In this document: piece after piece, positions 47,018 through 58,091 of the stretch
Position numbering within the stretch: the first letter of the stretch is position 1
How the letters are laid out: every line of letters starts with the position of its first letter
DNA from: Thermoleophilum album
Lineage (GTDB): Bacteria > Actinomycetota > Thermoleophilia > Solirubrobacterales > Thermoleophilaceae
Assembly: GCF_900108055.1 (NCBI RefSeq)
Contig: NZ_FNWJ01000002.1
Span: forward strand, 196,382-260,381
Direction of reading: 5' to 3'
DNA length: 64,000 nucleotides
Notes under the pieces: model-generated
Seen by the model: only the letters and a program-made list of their open reading frames with translations
Told to the model about the DNA's origin: nothing
The model's database searches: none
Translations under genes and position numbers: made by a program

Positions 47018-49036
47018 GTGCCCGCGTTCCGCGTCAATCCCGCATACCAACCGGTTGCCGACCAGGCGCGCGCACGTGACCAGCTGGCGGAGGGGATCGA
47101 GGCCGGCGAGCGTTTCCAAACGCTGCTCGGCGTTACGGGCTCGGGGAAGACCGCCACGATGGCCTTCACGATCGAGCGGGTGCAGCGACCGACGCTCGTG
47201 ATCGCGCACAACAAGACCCTCGCGGCCCAGCTTTGCAACGAGTTCCGCGAGTTCTTCCCGGACAACGCGGTCGAGTACTTCGTCTCCTACTACGACTACT
47301 ACCAGCCGGAGGCGTACGTCCCGCACCAGGACCTCTACATCGAGAAGGACGCGTCGATCAACGAGGAGATCGACCGCCTTCGGCACTCGGCGACCGCGGC
47401 ATTGTTGGCTCGACGCGACGTGATCATCGTCGCCTCGGTTTCTTGCATCTACGGCCTCGGCTCACCCGATCGCTACCGGGAGCAGAACCTGGTGCTGGCG
47501 CGCGGACAGTTCGTCGATCGCGACGAGGTTCTACGACAGCTGGTTGCGATGCAGTACTCACGCAACGACCAAGCGCTCGCGCGCGGACGGTTCCGGGTCC
47601 GTGGCGACACGCTCGAGATCTTCCCGGCGTACGCCGAACGCAGCGCCTACCGGATCCTGTTCTTTGGAGACGAGATCGAGCAGATCCTGCAGGTCGATCC
47701 GCTGACCGGGGAGGTGCTGGGTGAGCCGGAGCATGTGGGGATCTGGCCGGCCACGCACTACGTAACCGACCCGCCGACGATCGAGCGCGCGATCGAGGAG
47801 ATCCGCGCGGAACTCGAGCAGCGTTGCCGCGAGCTAGAGGAGCAGGGGAAGCTGCTCGAAGCCCACCGCCTGCGCCAGCGCACCGAGTTCGATATCGAGA
47901 TGCTCCGCGAGGTTGGCTACTGCAACGGGATCGAGAACTACTCGCGGATCCTCGACGGGCGGCCGCCGGGTGCGCGCCCGTACTGCCTGATCGACTACTT
48001 CCCCGACGACTTCATCTGCTTCATCGACGAGTCGCACCAGACCGTGCCGCAGATCGGCGGCATGTACGAGGGCGACCGCTCGCGCAAGCAGACGCTCGTC
48101 GACTACGGCTTCCGCCTGCCGTCGGCTCTCGACAACCGCCCGCAAACGTTTGAAGAGTTCCTGGCGATCGTGCCACAGATCGTCTTCGTCTCGGCCACCC
48201 CTGGGGAGTTCGAGCGGCGGGTGTCGACGCGCATCGTCGAGCAGATCGTTCGGCCCACCGGCATCGTCGACCCGGAGGTCGAGGTGCGCCCGACGGAGAA
48301 CCAGATCGACGACCTGATGAACGAGATCCGCCGGCGCGTCGACGCTGGCGAGCGCACGCTCGTCACGACCTTGACCAAGCGGATGGCCGAGGACCTCACC
48401 GAGTACCTGCTGGACCACGGCTTGCGCGTGCGCTACCTGCATTCGGAGATCGACACGCTCGAGCGCATCCAGATCATCCGCGAGCTGCGGCTTGGCGAGT
48501 TCGACGTGCTGGTCGGAGTGAACCTGCTGCGGGAGGGTCTCGACCTGCCGGAGGTCTCGCTCGTCGCGATCCTCGACGCCGACAAGGAGGGCTTCCTGCG
48601 CGGCGAGACGGCGCTGATCCAGACGATCGGTCGGGCTGCGCGCAACGTCCATGGCAAGGTGATCATGTACGCCGATCGCGAGACCGAAGCGATGCGGCGG
48701 GCGATCGCCGAGACCAACCGCCGCCGGCGGATCCAGATCGCCTACAACGAGCGTCACGGCATAACGCCCGAAACGATCCGCAAGGGCATCTCCGACATCA
48801 CCGACTTCTTGGCGCTCGAGCAGACCCCGCGCAGTCGGGGACGGCGCGGGCACGGGGAGCGCATGCGTGCCACCAGAAAGCGCTCGCCCGAGGAGCTCCG
48901 GCGCCTAATCGTTGAGCTTGAGGAAGAGATGTTCGCGGCCGCCGAAGACCTCCGCTTTGAGCAGGCGGCACGGCTGCGCGACGAGATCAAGGAGCTGCGG
49001 CGCGAGCTTGACGCACTCGAGCACGCTCCCACCTAG
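47018..49036 (+). CDS. uvrB: UvrABC system protein B
   Basis: 672 residues. Damage-verifying helicase-like subunit of nucleotide excision repair. Walker [10 protein letters not shown] (38-46), the beta-hairpin [10 protein letters not shown] that inserts into [24 protein letters not shown], helicase motifs through QTIGRAARN, and a C-terminal UVR motif ([20 protein letters not shown]) that contacts UvrC. uvrA is only 1.7 kb downstream on the same strand, separated by the copper-protein gene. Confidence 0.97.
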   Translation: MPAFRVNPAYQPVADQARARDQLAEGIEAGERFQTLLGVTGSGKTATMAFTIERVQRPTLVIAHNKTLAAQLCNEFREFFPDNAVEYFVSYYDYYQPEAYVPHQDLYIEKDASINEEIDRLRHSATAALLARRDVIIVASVSCIYGLGSPDRYREQNLVLARGQFVDRDEVLRQLVAMQYSRNDQALARGRFRVRGDTLEIFPAYAERSAYRILFFGDEIEQILQVDPLTGEVLGEPEHVGIWPATHYVTDPPTIERAIEEIRAELEQRCRELEEQGKLLEAHRLRQRTEFDIEMLREVGYCNGIENYSRILDGRPPGARPYCLIDYFPDDFICFIDESHQTVPQIGGMYEGDRSRKQTLVDYGFRLPSALDNRPQTFEEFLAIVPQIVFVSATPGEFERRVSTRIVEQIVRPTGIVDPEVEVRPTENQIDDLMNEIRRRVDAGERTLVTTLTKRMAEDLTEYLLDHGLRVRYLHSEIDTLERIQIIRELRLGEFDVLVGVNLLREGLDLPEVSLVAILDADKEGFLRGETALIQTIGRAARNVHGKVIMYADRETEAMRRAIAETNRRRRIQIAYNERHGITPETIRKGISDITDFLALEQTPRSRGRRGHGERMRATRKRSPEELRRLIVELEEEMFAAAEDLRFEQAARLRDEIKELRRELDALEHAPT

Positions 49037-49067
49037 CGCGCCAGACAGCTACGGGGTAGCCAATAAC

Positions 49068-49081
49068 TGACCAATCGGTCA
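49068..49081. promoter_or_regulatory. Palindromic operator-like site upstream of the copper protein
   Basis: TGACC-AATC-GGTCA, perfect 5-bp arms. It ends one base into the -10 box at 49080-49085, and a further TTGACC lies directly downstream (49085-49090). Position and size suit a dimeric repressor, for example of the TetR family; the regulator is unknown and not encoded here. Confidence 0.6.
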
Positions 49082-49085
49082 TGAT
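49080..49085 (+). promoter_or_regulatory. -10 box CATGAT, leaderless type
   Basis: CATGAT ends 6 bases before ATG 49092 and abuts the palindrome. Confidence 0.4.
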
Positions 49086-49091
49086 TGACCC

Positions 49092-50669
49092 ATGCTCTGC
49101 GAGTCCCCCACGAACCCCACGCTGCCTGCACGTCTTCGGGATCGACTGCGAGTCGCCGGTGCGCTAGCGGTCTCGACGCTCGCGCTGGCCCTTGCGCCGG
49201 CGACGGCCGCGGCCGCCGGTGACGTTCAGCACCTGAGCTACCGGATCGGCCCGTTTCACATCACACCAGGCCAGAACCGCATTGCCTTTGCCCCGATCGC
49301 ACCCTCGCAGCGCCCCGCGGTTCCGGGGTACATCACGCGCATCAAGCCGAACCTGACGTACCTGAACGGAAAGATTCCTCGCGTCGACATCGTCCATCTG
49401 CACCACGCGGTCTGGCTCAACCTTTCGCGTAAGGACGCCACGATGGGGGGCCCGGAGCGGTTCTTCGCGGCCGGTGAGGAGAAAACGATCTTCCGAGTGC
49501 CGCCGGGATACGGCTACTACTACGACCCCAAAGACCGGTGGGTTCTCAACCACATGCTCCACGACCTGGTCGGTAAGCCGGCCGAGGTCTACGTCACCTA
49601 CGACATCGACTTCGTTCCCGCCGACTCGCCCACCGGCCGCCGCATGAAAGCGGTGCGCCCGATCTGGATGGATGTTCAGAACGGCAGCCTCTACCCGGTG
49701 TTCGACGTGCTCAAGGGCTCCGGCGAGGGCGGTCGCTTTACCTTCCCCGATCAGGCTCGCAACCCCTACCGCGGGGGGCCGCGCAACGTGTGGCGAGTGG
49801 ATCGCGACGGAGTGCTCGTGGCCGGCGCGGGGCACGTGCACCCCGGTGGTCTCTACACGGATCTCTGGCTCAATCGTCCCGGCGCGACGCCGGCGCGTGC
49901 CCGCTGCGCGGCGACTGCGGGCGCCGCCCGCCGCCGTTGTCTCGCGAAGGCGCCAACGGTGCGCGGGCAGTGGGTGCACCTGCTGCGTTCGAAGGCCAAG
50001 TACTTCGGCAAGAAGGGGCCGATCGACTGGGACCTGGCGATGACCGGCAGCCGCCCGGACTGGCAGGTGCAGGTCCGCAAGGGCGACCTGCTGCGCATCA
50101 CCGCTACCTACGACTCGAGCCGGGCCGCTTGGTACGAGTCGATGGGGATCATGGTCCTGTACATGGCCGATGGGTCGGGCGGGAAGGACCCGCTACGCAC
50201 CAAGGTCGACTACATCGGCACGACCACCCACGGCCGCCTGCCGGAGAACATCGATCGCGGCGGTCGCCCGACGAACCTGCCCAACCCGCTGGCGCTGCCA
50301 GCGGGGGGACCGGCGCCGAGCGTGATCGGCATCTCCGACTTCCGCTACCAGGTCGGTGACTTCCTGTTGCCTGGCGCCGGCAAGCGACCGCCGGTCGTGC
50401 GTCGTGGGCAGCAGGTCCTGTTCGTAAATGGCGACGACGGCCGCGAGATCTACCACTCGGTGACATCCTGCCGCGAGCCCTGCAACCGCTCCTCGGGGAT
50501 CGGCTACCCGCTGGCCGACGGCCGTTTCGACTCCGGCCAGCTTGGCAGTCGCCTGCCGGGGGTCGGAAGGGTCGAATGGCAGCTCCCGACTTCCCGCCTC
50601 AAACCGGGGACGTACACCTACTTCTGTCGCATCCATCCCTTCATGCGCGGGTCGTTCAGGGTCCAGTAG
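49092..50669 (+). CDS. Secreted copper protein: PHM/DBH-like two-domain part plus C-terminal cupredoxin
   Basis: 525 residues with a signal peptide (about 1-42, ending TAAAAG). Residues 45-370 carry, in order, HLHHAVW (His104/His105), NHMLHDL (His154/His157), GHVHPGG (His248/His250) and [11 protein letters not shown] (Met351). This His-His, His, His-x-His, Met order copies the CuH and CuM sites of peptidylglycine and dopamine monooxygenases, though I cannot confirm the fold. Residues 410-525 are a cupredoxin with ligands His455, Cys512, His515 and Met518 ([11 protein letters not shown]). Together this would place up to three copper ions in one secreted chain. It lies between uvrB and uvrA with its own promoter and operator-like site. 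Substrate unknown; the N-terminal part could instead be a copper-storage or electron-transfer domain. Confidence 0.65.
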   Translation: MLCESPTNPTLPARLRDRLRVAGALAVSTLALALAPATAAAAGDVQHLSYRIGPFHITPGQNRIAFAPIAPSQRPAVPGYITRIKPNLTYLNGKIPRVDIVHLHHAVWLNLSRKDATMGGPERFFAAGEEKTIFRVPPGYGYYYDPKDRWVLNHMLHDLVGKPAEVYVTYDIDFVPADSPTGRRMKAVRPIWMDVQNGSLYPVFDVLKGSGEGGRFTFPDQARNPYRGGPRNVWRVDRDGVLVAGAGHVHPGGLYTDLWLNRPGATPARARCAATAGAARRRCLAKAPTVRGQWVHLLRSKAKYFGKKGPIDWDLAMTGSRPDWQVQVRKGDLLRITATYDSSRAAWYESMGIMVLYMADGSGGKDPLRTKVDYIGTTTHGRLPENIDRGGRPTNLPNPLALPAGGPAPSVIGISDFRYQVGDFLLPGAGKRPPVVRRGQQVLFVNGDDGREIYHSVTSCREPCNRSSGIGYPLADGRFDSGQLGSRLPGVGRVEWQLPTSRLKPGTYTYFCRIHPFMRGSFRVQ

Positions 50670-50690
50670 AGCGGACGCTGAACGGGTGAG

Positions 50691-50726
50691 ACGGCCGGGC
50701 GCGCGGCGCGACCGCCGCCCGGTCGT
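50691..50726 (+). terminator. Long GC hairpin between the copper gene and uvrA
   Basis: An 11-bp stem (50691-50701 with 50716-50726, one G-T pair) around a 14-base loop that can pair within itself. It lies 21 bases after the copper-protein stop and just ahead of the uvrA promoter. A short TTC follows instead of a U-run. Confidence 0.6.
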
Positions 50727-50744
50727 TCTGCATCTAGCGGTCCG

Positions 50745-50750
50745 TACACT
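50745..50750 (+). promoter_or_regulatory. -10 box TACACT, leaderless type
   Basis: TACACT ends 9 bases before ATG 50760, the uvrA start. I see no LexA-type box nearby. Confidence 0.55.
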
Positions 50751-50759
50751 CGCCTGCGA

Positions 50760-53639
50760 ATGGCAAGCGGCGAGATCGTCATCACCGGGGCGCGCCAGCA
50801 CAACCTCAAGAACATTTCGCTGCGCCTTCCCCGCGATGCCCTGATCGTGATCACTGGCTTGTCCGGATCGGGCAAGTCGAGCCTCGCCTTCGACACGATC
50901 TACGCCGAGGGGCAGCGCCGTTACGTCGAGTCGCTGTCGGCCTACGCCCGCCAGTTCCTGGGCCAGATGGACAAGCCCGACGTCGACTCCATCGAGGGGC
51001 TCTCGCCGGCGATCTCGATCGACCAGAAGACGACTTCCCGCAACCCCCGCTCGACGGTCGGCACGATCACCGAGATCCACGATTACCTGCGCCTCCTGTG
51101 GGCGCGGATCGGCGTCCCTCACTGCCATCGCTGCGGCAAGCGCATCGAGGCGCAGGCGCCCGACCAGATCGTCGATCGGGTGCTCGCCCGACCCGAAGGG
51201 AGCCGCGTGATGGTGATGGCGCCGGTGGTGCGGGGACGCAAGGGCGAACATCGCGAACTGCTCGAGCGTCTGCGTTCGGAGGGCTTCGCGCGGATCAAGG
51301 TCGATGGGCAGGTGCGTCGCCTCGACGAGCCGATCGAGCTGGACAAAAAGCGAGCGCATTCGCTGTCGGTCGTCGTCGACCGGTTGATCGTGCGTCCGGA
51401 GATCAGACGGCGGCTCGCTGACTCGATCGAGACGGCCGTCGCCCTCGCCGACGGTCTGGTCGAAATCGAAGACGTCGAACGCGGCGAGGTGGAGCTCTAC
51501 TCCGACCGCTTCATGTGCGTCGACTGCGGCATCTCGTTGCCGGAGCTCGAGCCCCGCATGTTCTCCTTCAACTCGCCGTACGGCGCTTGTCCGCACTGCA
51601 CCGGCCTCGGGCATCAGCGCGAGATCGATCCGGAGCTGGTGATTCCCAACCCCGAGCTCTCGCTCTCGGAAGGCGCGATCGCTCCCTGGAGCGCGAACGG
51701 CGTGGGCTTCTACGACCGCTTACTCGACGCCTTCTGTGAGCAGGAGGGGATCGATCCGACGGTGCCGTGGCGCAAGCTGCCGGCCGCCGTGCGCCGAGCG
51801 ATCCTCTACGGAAGCGACGAGCGGGTGGAGTTCACCTACCGCAGTCGCCGTGGCCGTTGGCGGCGGCGAAGCACCTGGTTCGAGGGCGTCATCCCGAACC
51901 TCGAACGCCGCTACCGCGAGACCGATTCGGAGGTCGTGCGGGAGCGCATCGAGAGCTACATGACGCTGCGACCGTGTCCGCAGTGCGGCGGTGCGCGACT
52001 GCGGCCCGAGGCGCTTGCGGTGAAGGTCGGGGGTCTCGGCATCCACGAGCTGAGCGCGCGCTCCGCACGCGACGCCCTCGAGTGGCTGCGCAGACTTCAG
52101 CTCAGCGAGACCGAGCAGCGCATCGCCGCGCGCGTGCTGCGGGAGATCGAGGAGCGGCTGGGTTTCCTCGACGCCGTGGGCATCGGCTACCTCTCGCTCG
52201 ACCGCCCGGCAAGCACGCTCTCCGGCGGCGAGGCGCAGCGCATACGCCTAGCTACCCAGATCGGATCGAGTCTCGTGGGCGTGCTCTACATCCTCGACGA
52301 GCCGTCGATCGGCCTCCACCAGCGGGACAACGCGCGGCTGGTCGCGACGCTCGAGCGCTTGCGCGATCTCGGCAACACGGTGATCGTCGTCGAGCACGAC
52401 GAAGGCACGATGCGCGCAGCCGACCACATCGTCGACCTCGGGCCGGGGGCGGGAGAGCACGGTGGGCGGGTCGTTGCGCAGGGCCCTCCCGAGGCGATCA
52501 TGGCCAACGAAGAGTCGCTGACCGGCGGCTACCTATCGGGCAGGCTGCAGATTCCGGTGCCAGCCCGGCGGCGAAAGCCGCGTGGTTGGCTGCACGTCGA
52601 GGGTGCCAGCCAGCACAACCTCAAGGAGATCGACGTCGACTTCCCGCTCGGCGTTCTCTGCTGCGTAACGGGCGTGTCGGGATCCGGGAAGTCCACGCTT
52701 GTCAACGAGATCCTCTACAAGGCTGTCGCTGCGCGGCTGCATCGTCTTCGGGCTAGGCCTGGTGCTCACCGTCGGATCCGCGGACTAGAGCGCATCGACA
52801 AGGTGATCGCAATCGACCAGGCGCCGATCGGCCGCACGCCCCGCTCCAATCCGGCGACCTACATCGGTCTGTTCGACCACATCCGCGAGCTATTCGCGCG
52901 CACCCCCGAGGCCCGCGCGCGCGGCTACAAGCCGGGACGTTTCTCCTTCAACGTGCGTGGCGGCCGCTGTGAAACCTGCCGCGGCGACGGGCAGCTGAGA
53001 ATCGAGATGCACTTCCTGCCCGACGTCTACGTGGAGTGCGACCGTTGCCACGGGCGGCGCTACAACCGTGAGACGCTCGACATCCGCTACAAGGGTCGGA
53101 CGATCGCCGACGTCTTGGAGATGACTGTTGCCGAGGCGCTCGAGTTCTTCCACCCGATCCCGAAGATCCGGCGCCGCTTGCAGACACTGCACGACGTAGG
53201 GCTCGGCTACGTGCGCCTCGGGCAGCCCGCGACGACGCTCTCCGGCGGTGAGGCGCAGCGCGTGAAGTTGGCATCCGAGCTCTGCAAAGTCGCCACCGGC
53301 GACACCCTCTACATCCTCGACGAGCCGACCACCGGCCTGCACTTCGCTGACGTCGAACGGCTGCTCGCGGTCCTCAACCGGCTGGTCGACCAGGGCAACA
53401 CGGTGGTGGTGATCGAACACAACCTCGACGTCGTGAAGGCCGCCGACTGGCTCATCGATCTCGGGCCGGAGGGTGGCGAAGAGGGCGGCGAGCTGGTCGC
53501 GACCGGTCCTCCCGAGCAGGTCGCGATGGTGGACGCGTCGCACACCGGGCGCTTCCTGCGGCCCTTGCTTACCGCTACTCGCTCACCGCAGCCGCAGTCG
53601 GAATTTGCGCAACGCCGTGCGGCCGGAGCGGTCGCCTAG
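50760..53639 (+). CDS. uvrA: UvrABC system protein A
   Basis: 959 residues. Damage-sensing ABC ATPase of nucleotide excision repair. First Walker A GLSGSGKS (33-40), zinc modules CHRCG and CVDCG...CPHCTGLG, signature [18 protein letters not shown], second Walker A GVSGSGKS, zinc module CETCRGDGQ...[10 protein letters not shown], second signature [18 protein letters not shown]. Complete. The last 57 bases overlap the convergent subtilase gene. Confidence 0.98.
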   Translation: MASGEIVITGARQHNLKNISLRLPRDALIVITGLSGSGKSSLAFDTIYAEGQRRYVESLSAYARQFLGQMDKPDVDSIEGLSPAISIDQKTTSRNPRSTVGTITEIHDYLRLLWARIGVPHCHRCGKRIEAQAPDQIVDRVLARPEGSRVMVMAPVVRGRKGEHRELLERLRSEGFARIKVDGQVRRLDEPIELDKKRAHSLSVVVDRLIVRPEIRRRLADSIETAVALADGLVEIEDVERGEVELYSDRFMCVDCGISLPELEPRMFSFNSPYGACPHCTGLGHQREIDPELVIPNPELSLSEGAIAPWSANGVGFYDRLLDAFCEQEGIDPTVPWRKLPAAVRRAILYGSDERVEFTYRSRRGRWRRRSTWFEGVIPNLERRYRETDSEVVRERIESYMTLRPCPQCGGARLRPEALAVKVGGLGIHELSARSARDALEWLRRLQLSETEQRIAARVLREIEERLGFLDAVGIGYLSLDRPASTLSGGEAQRIRLATQIGSSLVGVLYILDEPSIGLHQRDNARLVATLERLRDLGNTVIVVEHDEGTMRAADHIVDLGPGAGEHGGRVVAQGPPEAIMANEESLTGGYLSGRLQIPVPARRRKPRGWLHVEGASQHNLKEIDVDFPLGVLCCVTGVSGSGKSTLVNEILYKAVAARLHRLRARPGAHRRIRGLERIDKVIAIDQAPIGRTPRSNPATYIGLFDHIRELFARTPEARARGYKPGRFSFNVRGGRCETCRGDGQLRIEMHFLPDVYVECDRCHGRRYNRETLDIRYKGRTIADVLEMTVAEALEFFHPIPKIRRRLQTLHDVGLGYVRLGQPATTLSGGEAQRVKLASELCKVATGDTLYILDEPTTGLHFADVERLLAVLNRLVDQGNTVVVIEHNLDVVKAADWLIDLGPEGGEEGGELVATGPPEQVAMVDASHTGRFLRPLLTATRSPQPQSEFAQRRAAGAVA

Positions 53640-56021
53640 CCGCACTTCGAGTGCGTAAGTTCCGCGCCGCAGCCGGTGCTTGGCATGCAAGGTGACGTAA
53701 CGCCCGAGACGACCGTTCGCGGTGGCGAGAGTGCGCCGAGCCTTGCGCAGCACGAAGCGAAGCGTGAGCGGTCGGGAGGCGCTTGCGCTCAAGACCAGTT
53801 TGCAGCGCAGCGCGCGTGCGCTCCAGCGCGGACAGCGGATGCGCGCGCTCCGCGCCAGCGCGGCCAGCTGAGCGCTGCTCGATGTTGGGCCGGACTGGAT
53901 ACTTTGTGTCCCCCCGCCGGTGGAACCCGCGGGCCCCGGAGAGGGTGGCCGCGCCGGACCGTTGTCTTGCGGAGCGATCGGTGTGGCGACGAGGTCGAGC
54001 AGGCGTCGCAAGTCGAGACGGCCACCCGAGACCGTCCGCCCGGCGAGTGCTTGCACGGGGTCTGCGCTGCGCAGCAATAGCTCGCGCAGCTGCGCAGGAG
54101 TGAGGTCCGGTCGACGGGCCAGCACCAGTGCCGCTGCTCCAGCTACGTGCGGGGCGGCCATCGACGTGCCGCTCGAGAACTGCCAGCTGCCGCTGCCGGA
54201 TGCCGTGTTGACGCAGAGCACCCGGACGTCATCGACGATCACCCGTCCGCCCTGCGTTCCGTGGTCGTACAGAACGCCGAAACCGATGATCGCGTCCGGC
54301 CGCCCGTCGAACGCCGGCGTCGGGAGCATCATCTGCCATGGGTCGACAACCGCTTGGCGGAGCGCGCCAGCAGTGTCGCCGCTTTTCGTGTCGACGATCT
54401 GGACTCCGCCAGCGCCAGTGAGCGAACCGAGCTTGACGTAGAGCGAGACCGCGGGGCTGCCACCGCTAGCGGCCTGAGGATCGTCGATCAGATAGCGGAA
54501 GCGCAGGCGGCAGCCGTGCTGGGCGCTCAGGTCGAGCGGGGTGCGGACGACGACCTCGGAGTTGCCGTACTGCGTGGCTGCCGAGGGTGCGATCGTGACG
54601 CCAGCAGCGGCAAGCCCAGTGCCGGCGACGCCGCTCACGAGCCCCCGCTCCGGTAGCGCTCCGCTGGTGCTCGTGACCCAGTCGACGCTCAGCGGGGTGC
54701 CGTCGTCGAACGACCAGGTGCGCACCACGAGGTTGCGATCTGGCCAGGTCGAGATGATCGCGTTGCCGGGCGCGCCGAGATCGACGCTTGCCGCCCCGAA
54801 GTTCGACCACGTGGGGACGCCGTCGTTTTGGTCGGTGGCGGCGACGCACACCAGGTTCGGGCTGTCTAAGGCGCACGGGTAGCTGCGTTGCGGGGAGCTG
54901 TCGTTGTCGATGCCGTCGTTGCCGGCCGCGGTCACGAACAGCACGTCAGGGTGCCGGTCGATCGCCTCCTTGAGGGCCGGCGAGTAGCCGGGGCCACCGA
55001 GCGAGACGTTGACGACGCGGGCTCCCATGCGGGCCGCGTAGTCGAAGGCGGCGATCAACGCGGAATCCGTAGCGCCAGCGATGCCAACCACGCGCAGGGG
55101 CATCAAAGGGCCGCGCCAGGCGACGCCGGCAACGCCGGTGCCGTCGTTGGCGCGCGCGGCAATCGTGCCCGCGACGTGCGTGCCGTGCCCGTCGTAGTCA
55201 CTGGGATCGGGATCGCCACCAGCGAAGTCCCAGCCGTGCACGTCGTCGACGAAGCCGTTGCCGTCGTCGTCGACCCCTGGTCGGCCTCGTGCCTCCGCGT
55301 CATTGGTCCAGAGCTCAGGCGCGAGGTCGGGATGCCCGAGCGCGACGCCCGTGTCGACCACCGCTACCGGCGCTGCGAAAGTGTTGGCAATCTCCCACCC
55401 AGCATCGGCATCGATGTCCGCTCCCGCCGTCCCCGGGGGATAGGCAGAGTCGAACTGCTGGCCCGTGTTGACGAGCGCCCACTGCTTCGGGAAGAGCGGA
55501 TCGGACGGCGTGGCGAGAGGGACGCGCCGGTAGTCCGGCTGGGCGTAGGCGATGGCACGGGAGCTGCGAAGGATCGCGAGGAGGCGCTCGAGCTTCGCTC
55601 CCCGCGCCGGGCGTACGACGACAGCACCGGGCAGCGGCAGTCGCTCGCTGACCCGCGCTCCCGCGGCCTTCAGCAGCTCACTGCGCCGCCGTCGGTCGAC
55701 CCCGCCACGGAAGCGCACGATCAGCGCCGTTGCCGCCCTCGGTGGCGGGCGGCGCCGGAGGCGCCGCTCGAGGTTGCTCAGGGCGCGTTTGGTGGCGCCA
55801 AGCGGCGGGCGCTGAGCGGCCGAGGGGCCGTTGCGCGGGCGTGGCAACTTCCCCGGCCGGGGGTCGAGCTTCGCAGCCGCTATCGGCGCTTGGCGGGTCG
55901 GCGCAGTACGTGAGTGCTCGGAGTCGCCGCCCGTTGCAGCCGCTGTGCCGAGCGCCAGCGCGACCGCGAGCGCGCCCAAACACCCTGCCCGAAACCCGCC
56001 GAATCGTCGTCGCTTGCTCAA
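53583..56021 (-). CDS. Secreted subtilisin-like serine protease (S8) with a large insertion
   Basis: 812 residues from TTG 56021. Signal peptide (about 1-30), Pro/Arg-rich spacer, an I9-like propeptide (about 97-165, [10 protein letters not shown] to [10 protein letters not shown]), and a catalytic domain with D223 ([13 protein letters not shown]), H279 (DGHGTHVAG), N368 (AAGNDG) and S620 ([13 protein letters not shown]). About 185 residues (425-612) lie between the oxyanion Asn strand and the Ser loop, reading like a beta-sandwich. After a disordered linker comes a C-terminal beta-rich domain (about 715-812). Secreted proteolysis is clear; target unknown. The TTG start has no good -10 box or SD, so the true start could differ. 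Confidence 0.9.
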   Translation of the reverse strand: MSKRRRFGGFRAGCLGALAVALALGTAAATGGDSEHSRTAPTRQAPIAAAKLDPRPGKLPRPRNGPSAAQRPPLGATKRALSNLERRLRRRPPPRAATALIVRFRGGVDRRRRSELLKAAGARVSERLPLPGAVVVRPARGAKLERLLAILRSSRAIAYAQPDYRRVPLATPSDPLFPKQWALVNTGQQFDSAYPPGTAGADIDADAGWEIANTFAAPVAVVDTGVALGHPDLAPELWTNDAEARGRPGVDDDGNGFVDDVHGWDFAGGDPDPSDYDGHGTHVAGTIAARANDGTGVAGVAWRGPLMPLRVVGIAGATDSALIAAFDYAARMGARVVNVSLGGPGYSPALKEAIDRHPDVLFVTAAGNDGIDNDSSPQRSYPCALDSPNLVCVAATDQNDGVPTWSNFGAASVDLGAPGNAIISTWPDRNLVVRTWSFDDGTPLSVDWVTSTSGALPERGLVSGVAGTGLAAAGVTIAPSAATQYGNSEVVVRTPLDLSAQHGCRLRFRYLIDDPQAASGGSPAVSLYVKLGSLTGAGGVQIVDTKSGDTAGALRQAVVDPWQMMLPTPAFDGRPDAIIGFGVLYDHGTQGGRVIVDDVRVLCVNTASGSGSWQFSSGTSMAAPHVAGAAALVLARRPDLTPAQLRELLLRSADPVQALAGRTVSGGRLDLRRLLDLVATPIAPQDNGPARPPSPGPAGSTGGGTQSIQSGPTSSSAQLAALARSARIRCPRWSARALRCKLVLSASASRPLTLRFVLRKARRTLATANGRLGRYVTLHAKHRLRRGTYALEVRLGDRSGRTALRKFRLRLR

Positions 56022-56058
56022 GGCCCTATCAGTGACATCGGCGGCGCGTTACCCCGAC

Positions 56059-56072
56059 CTTGAGCGCTCAAG
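56059..56072. promoter_or_regulatory. 14-bp perfect palindrome between divergent genes
   Basis: CTTGAGCGCTCAAG lies 38 bases upstream of the subtilase start and 120 bases upstream of the acyltransferase start, suiting an operator for the subtilase. Confidence 0.5.
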
Positions 56073-56122
56073 TTGTCTCAGCAGCCGCTCCCTAACGGCC
56101 GGGCACCGCACGCCTCCCCCTG

Positions 56123-56143
56123 CCGCGTTCGACTCTAACGCGG
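56123..56143. repeat. 7-bp inverted repeat with 7-base loop
   Basis: CCGCGTT / AACGCGG around CGACTCT, with an outer CTGCC...GGCAG pair (56120-56124, 56151-56155). It lies 49 bases before the acyltransferase start, in the same divergent gap. Confidence 0.45.
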
Positions 56144-56177
56144 TTCCCCCGGCAGCGGGAGCACCCGAGTTGCGGCT

Positions 56178-56183
56178 TACACT
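56178..56183 (+). promoter_or_regulatory. -10 box TACACT, leaderless type
   Basis: TACACT ends 8 bases before GTG 56192. Confidence 0.55.
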
Positions 56184-56191
56184 GCGCGGCC

Positions 56192-56788
56192 GTGGCGGAG
56201 CGGCCCGGTTGGCTCCTCACCTGGTGGCGCAAGTGGCGCTGGTACGAGCGCAACTCGCTGCCTTGGCGACGAGCGCAGATCCATTTGGAACTCGCGCGCC
56301 GCGGCGCCTACTGCCGATGGCCGCTCCACGGCGACGTGCTGGAAGCGCTCCGCGCTGGTCGTCTGCAGGTGGGGGAGGGTGTCCACTTCGAGCCGCACGT
56401 TTGGCTCGCTGCGCCGGGGTCGGCGACGATCGCGATCGGCGCCGGCAGCTTCCTCAACATCGCGGTGATGGTGGCGGCGCTCGAGCGGGTCGAGATCGGG
56501 CGGCACTGCATGTTCGCCAACGGTTGCTTCATCAGCGACGCCGATCACCGCTTCGACGACCTGACGCTGCCGGTGACATGGCAGGGCTTCACCTCGAAGG
56601 GGCCGACGCGCATCGGCGACAACGTTTGGTGCGGCGCGAACGTCGTGGTTACGAGCGGCGTGACGATCGGCGAACGCTGCGTGATCGGCGCGAACAGCGT
56701 CGTGACCCGTGACATCCCGCCCTTCTCGGTGGCGGCGGGGGCACCCGCACGCGTGCTGCGGCGCTTCGGTCCGGCCGCGCAGACCTAG
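56192..56788 (+). CDS. Hexapeptide-repeat acyltransferase (maltose/galactoside O-acetyltransferase-like)
   Basis: 198 residues. A left-handed beta-helix of [LIV]-G-x4 repeats from GEGVHFEPHVWL to IGANSVVTRD, with ISDADHRFDD holding the catalytic His, and VAAGAPARVLRRFG at the end, typical of sugar or CoA acetyltransferases. The N-terminal 60 residues are unusually Trp/Arg-rich (LTWWRKWRWYERNSLPWRR) and may touch the membrane. Acceptor unknown. Its stop codon lies on CTAG, shared with the stop of panB on the other strand. Confidence 0.85.
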   Translation: MAERPGWLLTWWRKWRWYERNSLPWRRAQIHLELARRGAYCRWPLHGDVLEALRAGRLQVGEGVHFEPHVWLAAPGSATIAIGAGSFLNIAVMVAALERVEIGRHCMFANGCFISDADHRFDDLTLPVTWQGFTSKGPTRIGDNVWCGANVVVTSGVTIGERCVIGANSVVTRDIPPFSVAAGAPARVLRRFGPAAQT

Positions 56789-57714
56789 AGGCTCGGCCCG
56801 CCGGTGAACGGCTCCTCGACGTGCTCCTCCTGGGCGCTGAGCAGCGCCTGGAGGCGTGCGCTCTCGTCCGGCGCCATCTCGTAGCAGTGCTCGTCGGCGG
56901 GGTACGCGCGGCCCCGCACCTCTTCGCAGAAGCGCCTGACAGCGGCGACCATCTGTTCCCGGAGGTTGGCGTAGCGCTTGACGAAGCGCGGTGTGTGACC
57001 CTCGAAGAGGCCGAGCAGATCGTGGAAGACCAGCACTTGGCCGGCGGTGTCCGGGCCGGCGCCGATCCCGATCGTCGGCACGGAGACACGCTTGACGATC
57101 TCGATCGTCAGCTCGCGCGGGATCGCCTCCAGGACGATCGCGAAGCAGCCAGCGCGCTCTAGCTCGATGGCGTCGCGCAAAACTGCCAGCGCCTGCTCGG
57201 CAGTGCGACCCTGCGAGCGGTAGCCGCCCAGCGCGGTCGCGGTCTGCGGGGTGAGGCCGACGTGCCCCATCACCGGAATTCCCGCGTCGACGATCGCGCG
57301 CGCACGCTCCACCGACGGCCCACCTCGTTCCAGCTTCACTGCGTCGCAACCAGCTTCCTTGACGAAGCGTTGTGCGGTCGCCACCGCCTGCTCGTTGGAG
57401 CGCTCGTAGCTACCGAACGGCAGGTCGCCGACCAGCAGCGGCGTGCGCAGTCCGCGGCGCACAGCGGCCGCCAGCATCAGCATCTCGTCGAGCGATACCG
57501 GCACCGTGCTCTCGTAGCCGAGCACGGTCATCGCCGCCGAATCACCGACCAGCACGAGGTCCACGCCCGCCGCTTCGGCAACCCGCGCGCTCGGGTAGTC
57601 GTAGGCGGTGACCATCACTAACGGCTCGCCCAGCGCCTTCTTCTCGGCGAGCGTCGACAGCGTCACCGGCCGGCCCTTGGGCGGCGGTGCCGAGGCGAGT
57701 GGCGCTGCGCTCAT
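56785..57714 (-). CDS. panB: 3-methyl-2-oxobutanoate hydroxymethyltransferase
   Basis: 309 residues from ATG 57714, overlapping the panD stop (ATGA). First committed step to pantothenate. TIM-barrel motifs: [60 protein letters not shown] and [21 protein letters not shown]. The C-terminal 45 residues are an acidic extension. Last gene of the pan unit. Confidence 0.97.
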   Translation of the reverse strand: MSAAPLASAPPPKGRPVTLSTLAEKKALGEPLVMVTAYDYPSARVAEAAGVDLVLVGDSAAMTVLGYESTVPVSLDEMLMLAAAVRRGLRTPLLVGDLPFGSYERSNEQAVATAQRFVKEAGCDAVKLERGGPSVERARAIVDAGIPVMGHVGLTPQTATALGGYRSQGRTAEQALAVLRDAIELERAGCFAIVLEAIPRELTIEIVKRVSVPTIGIGAGPDTAGQVLVFHDLLGLFEGHTPRFVKRYANLREQMVAAVRRFCEEVRGRAYPADEHCYEMAPDESARLQALLSAQEEHVEEPFTGGPSL

Positions 57715-58091
57715 CGGACCAGCTCCGAGGCCTTCTCGTTAACCGCCACGATCTGGTTGCGCTCGTCGACGTGGACGACCACTGGGCGATGGTCGTCGAG
57801 CTCCTCCTCTTCGTACTCGGCGTAGGACAGGATGATCAAGGTGTCGCCGGTGTGAACCAGCCGCGCAGCGGCGCCGTTGACGCAGACCTCACCAGAGCCG
57901 CGGCGGCCGGAGATCGTGTAGGTCTCGAAACGGTTGCCGTTGTTGACATCGAGCACGTGGACGAGCTCGTGCTCGCGGATGTCGGCAGCGTCCAGTAGGT
58001 CCTGGTCGACGGTGATCGAGCCGACGTAGTTGAGGTCGCTGCCTGTCACCGTCGCACGGTGGATCTTCGACTTGAGCATCGTCCGTCTCAT
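57711..58091 (-). CDS. panD: Aspartate 1-decarboxylase
   Basis: 126 residues from ATG 58091. Makes beta-alanine from aspartate with a pyruvoyl cofactor. Starting at MRRTMLKSK puts the self-cleavage site YVG-SIT at Gly24-Ser25, the standard numbering, which supports this start over ATG 58079. It overlaps the panC stop (ATGA). Confidence 0.96.
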   Translation of the reverse strand: MRRTMLKSKIHRATVTGSDLNYVGSITVDQDLLDAADIREHELVHVLDVNNGNRFETYTISGRRGSGEVCVNGAAARLVHTGDTLIILSYAEYEEEELDDHRPVVVHVDERNQIVAVNEKASELVR

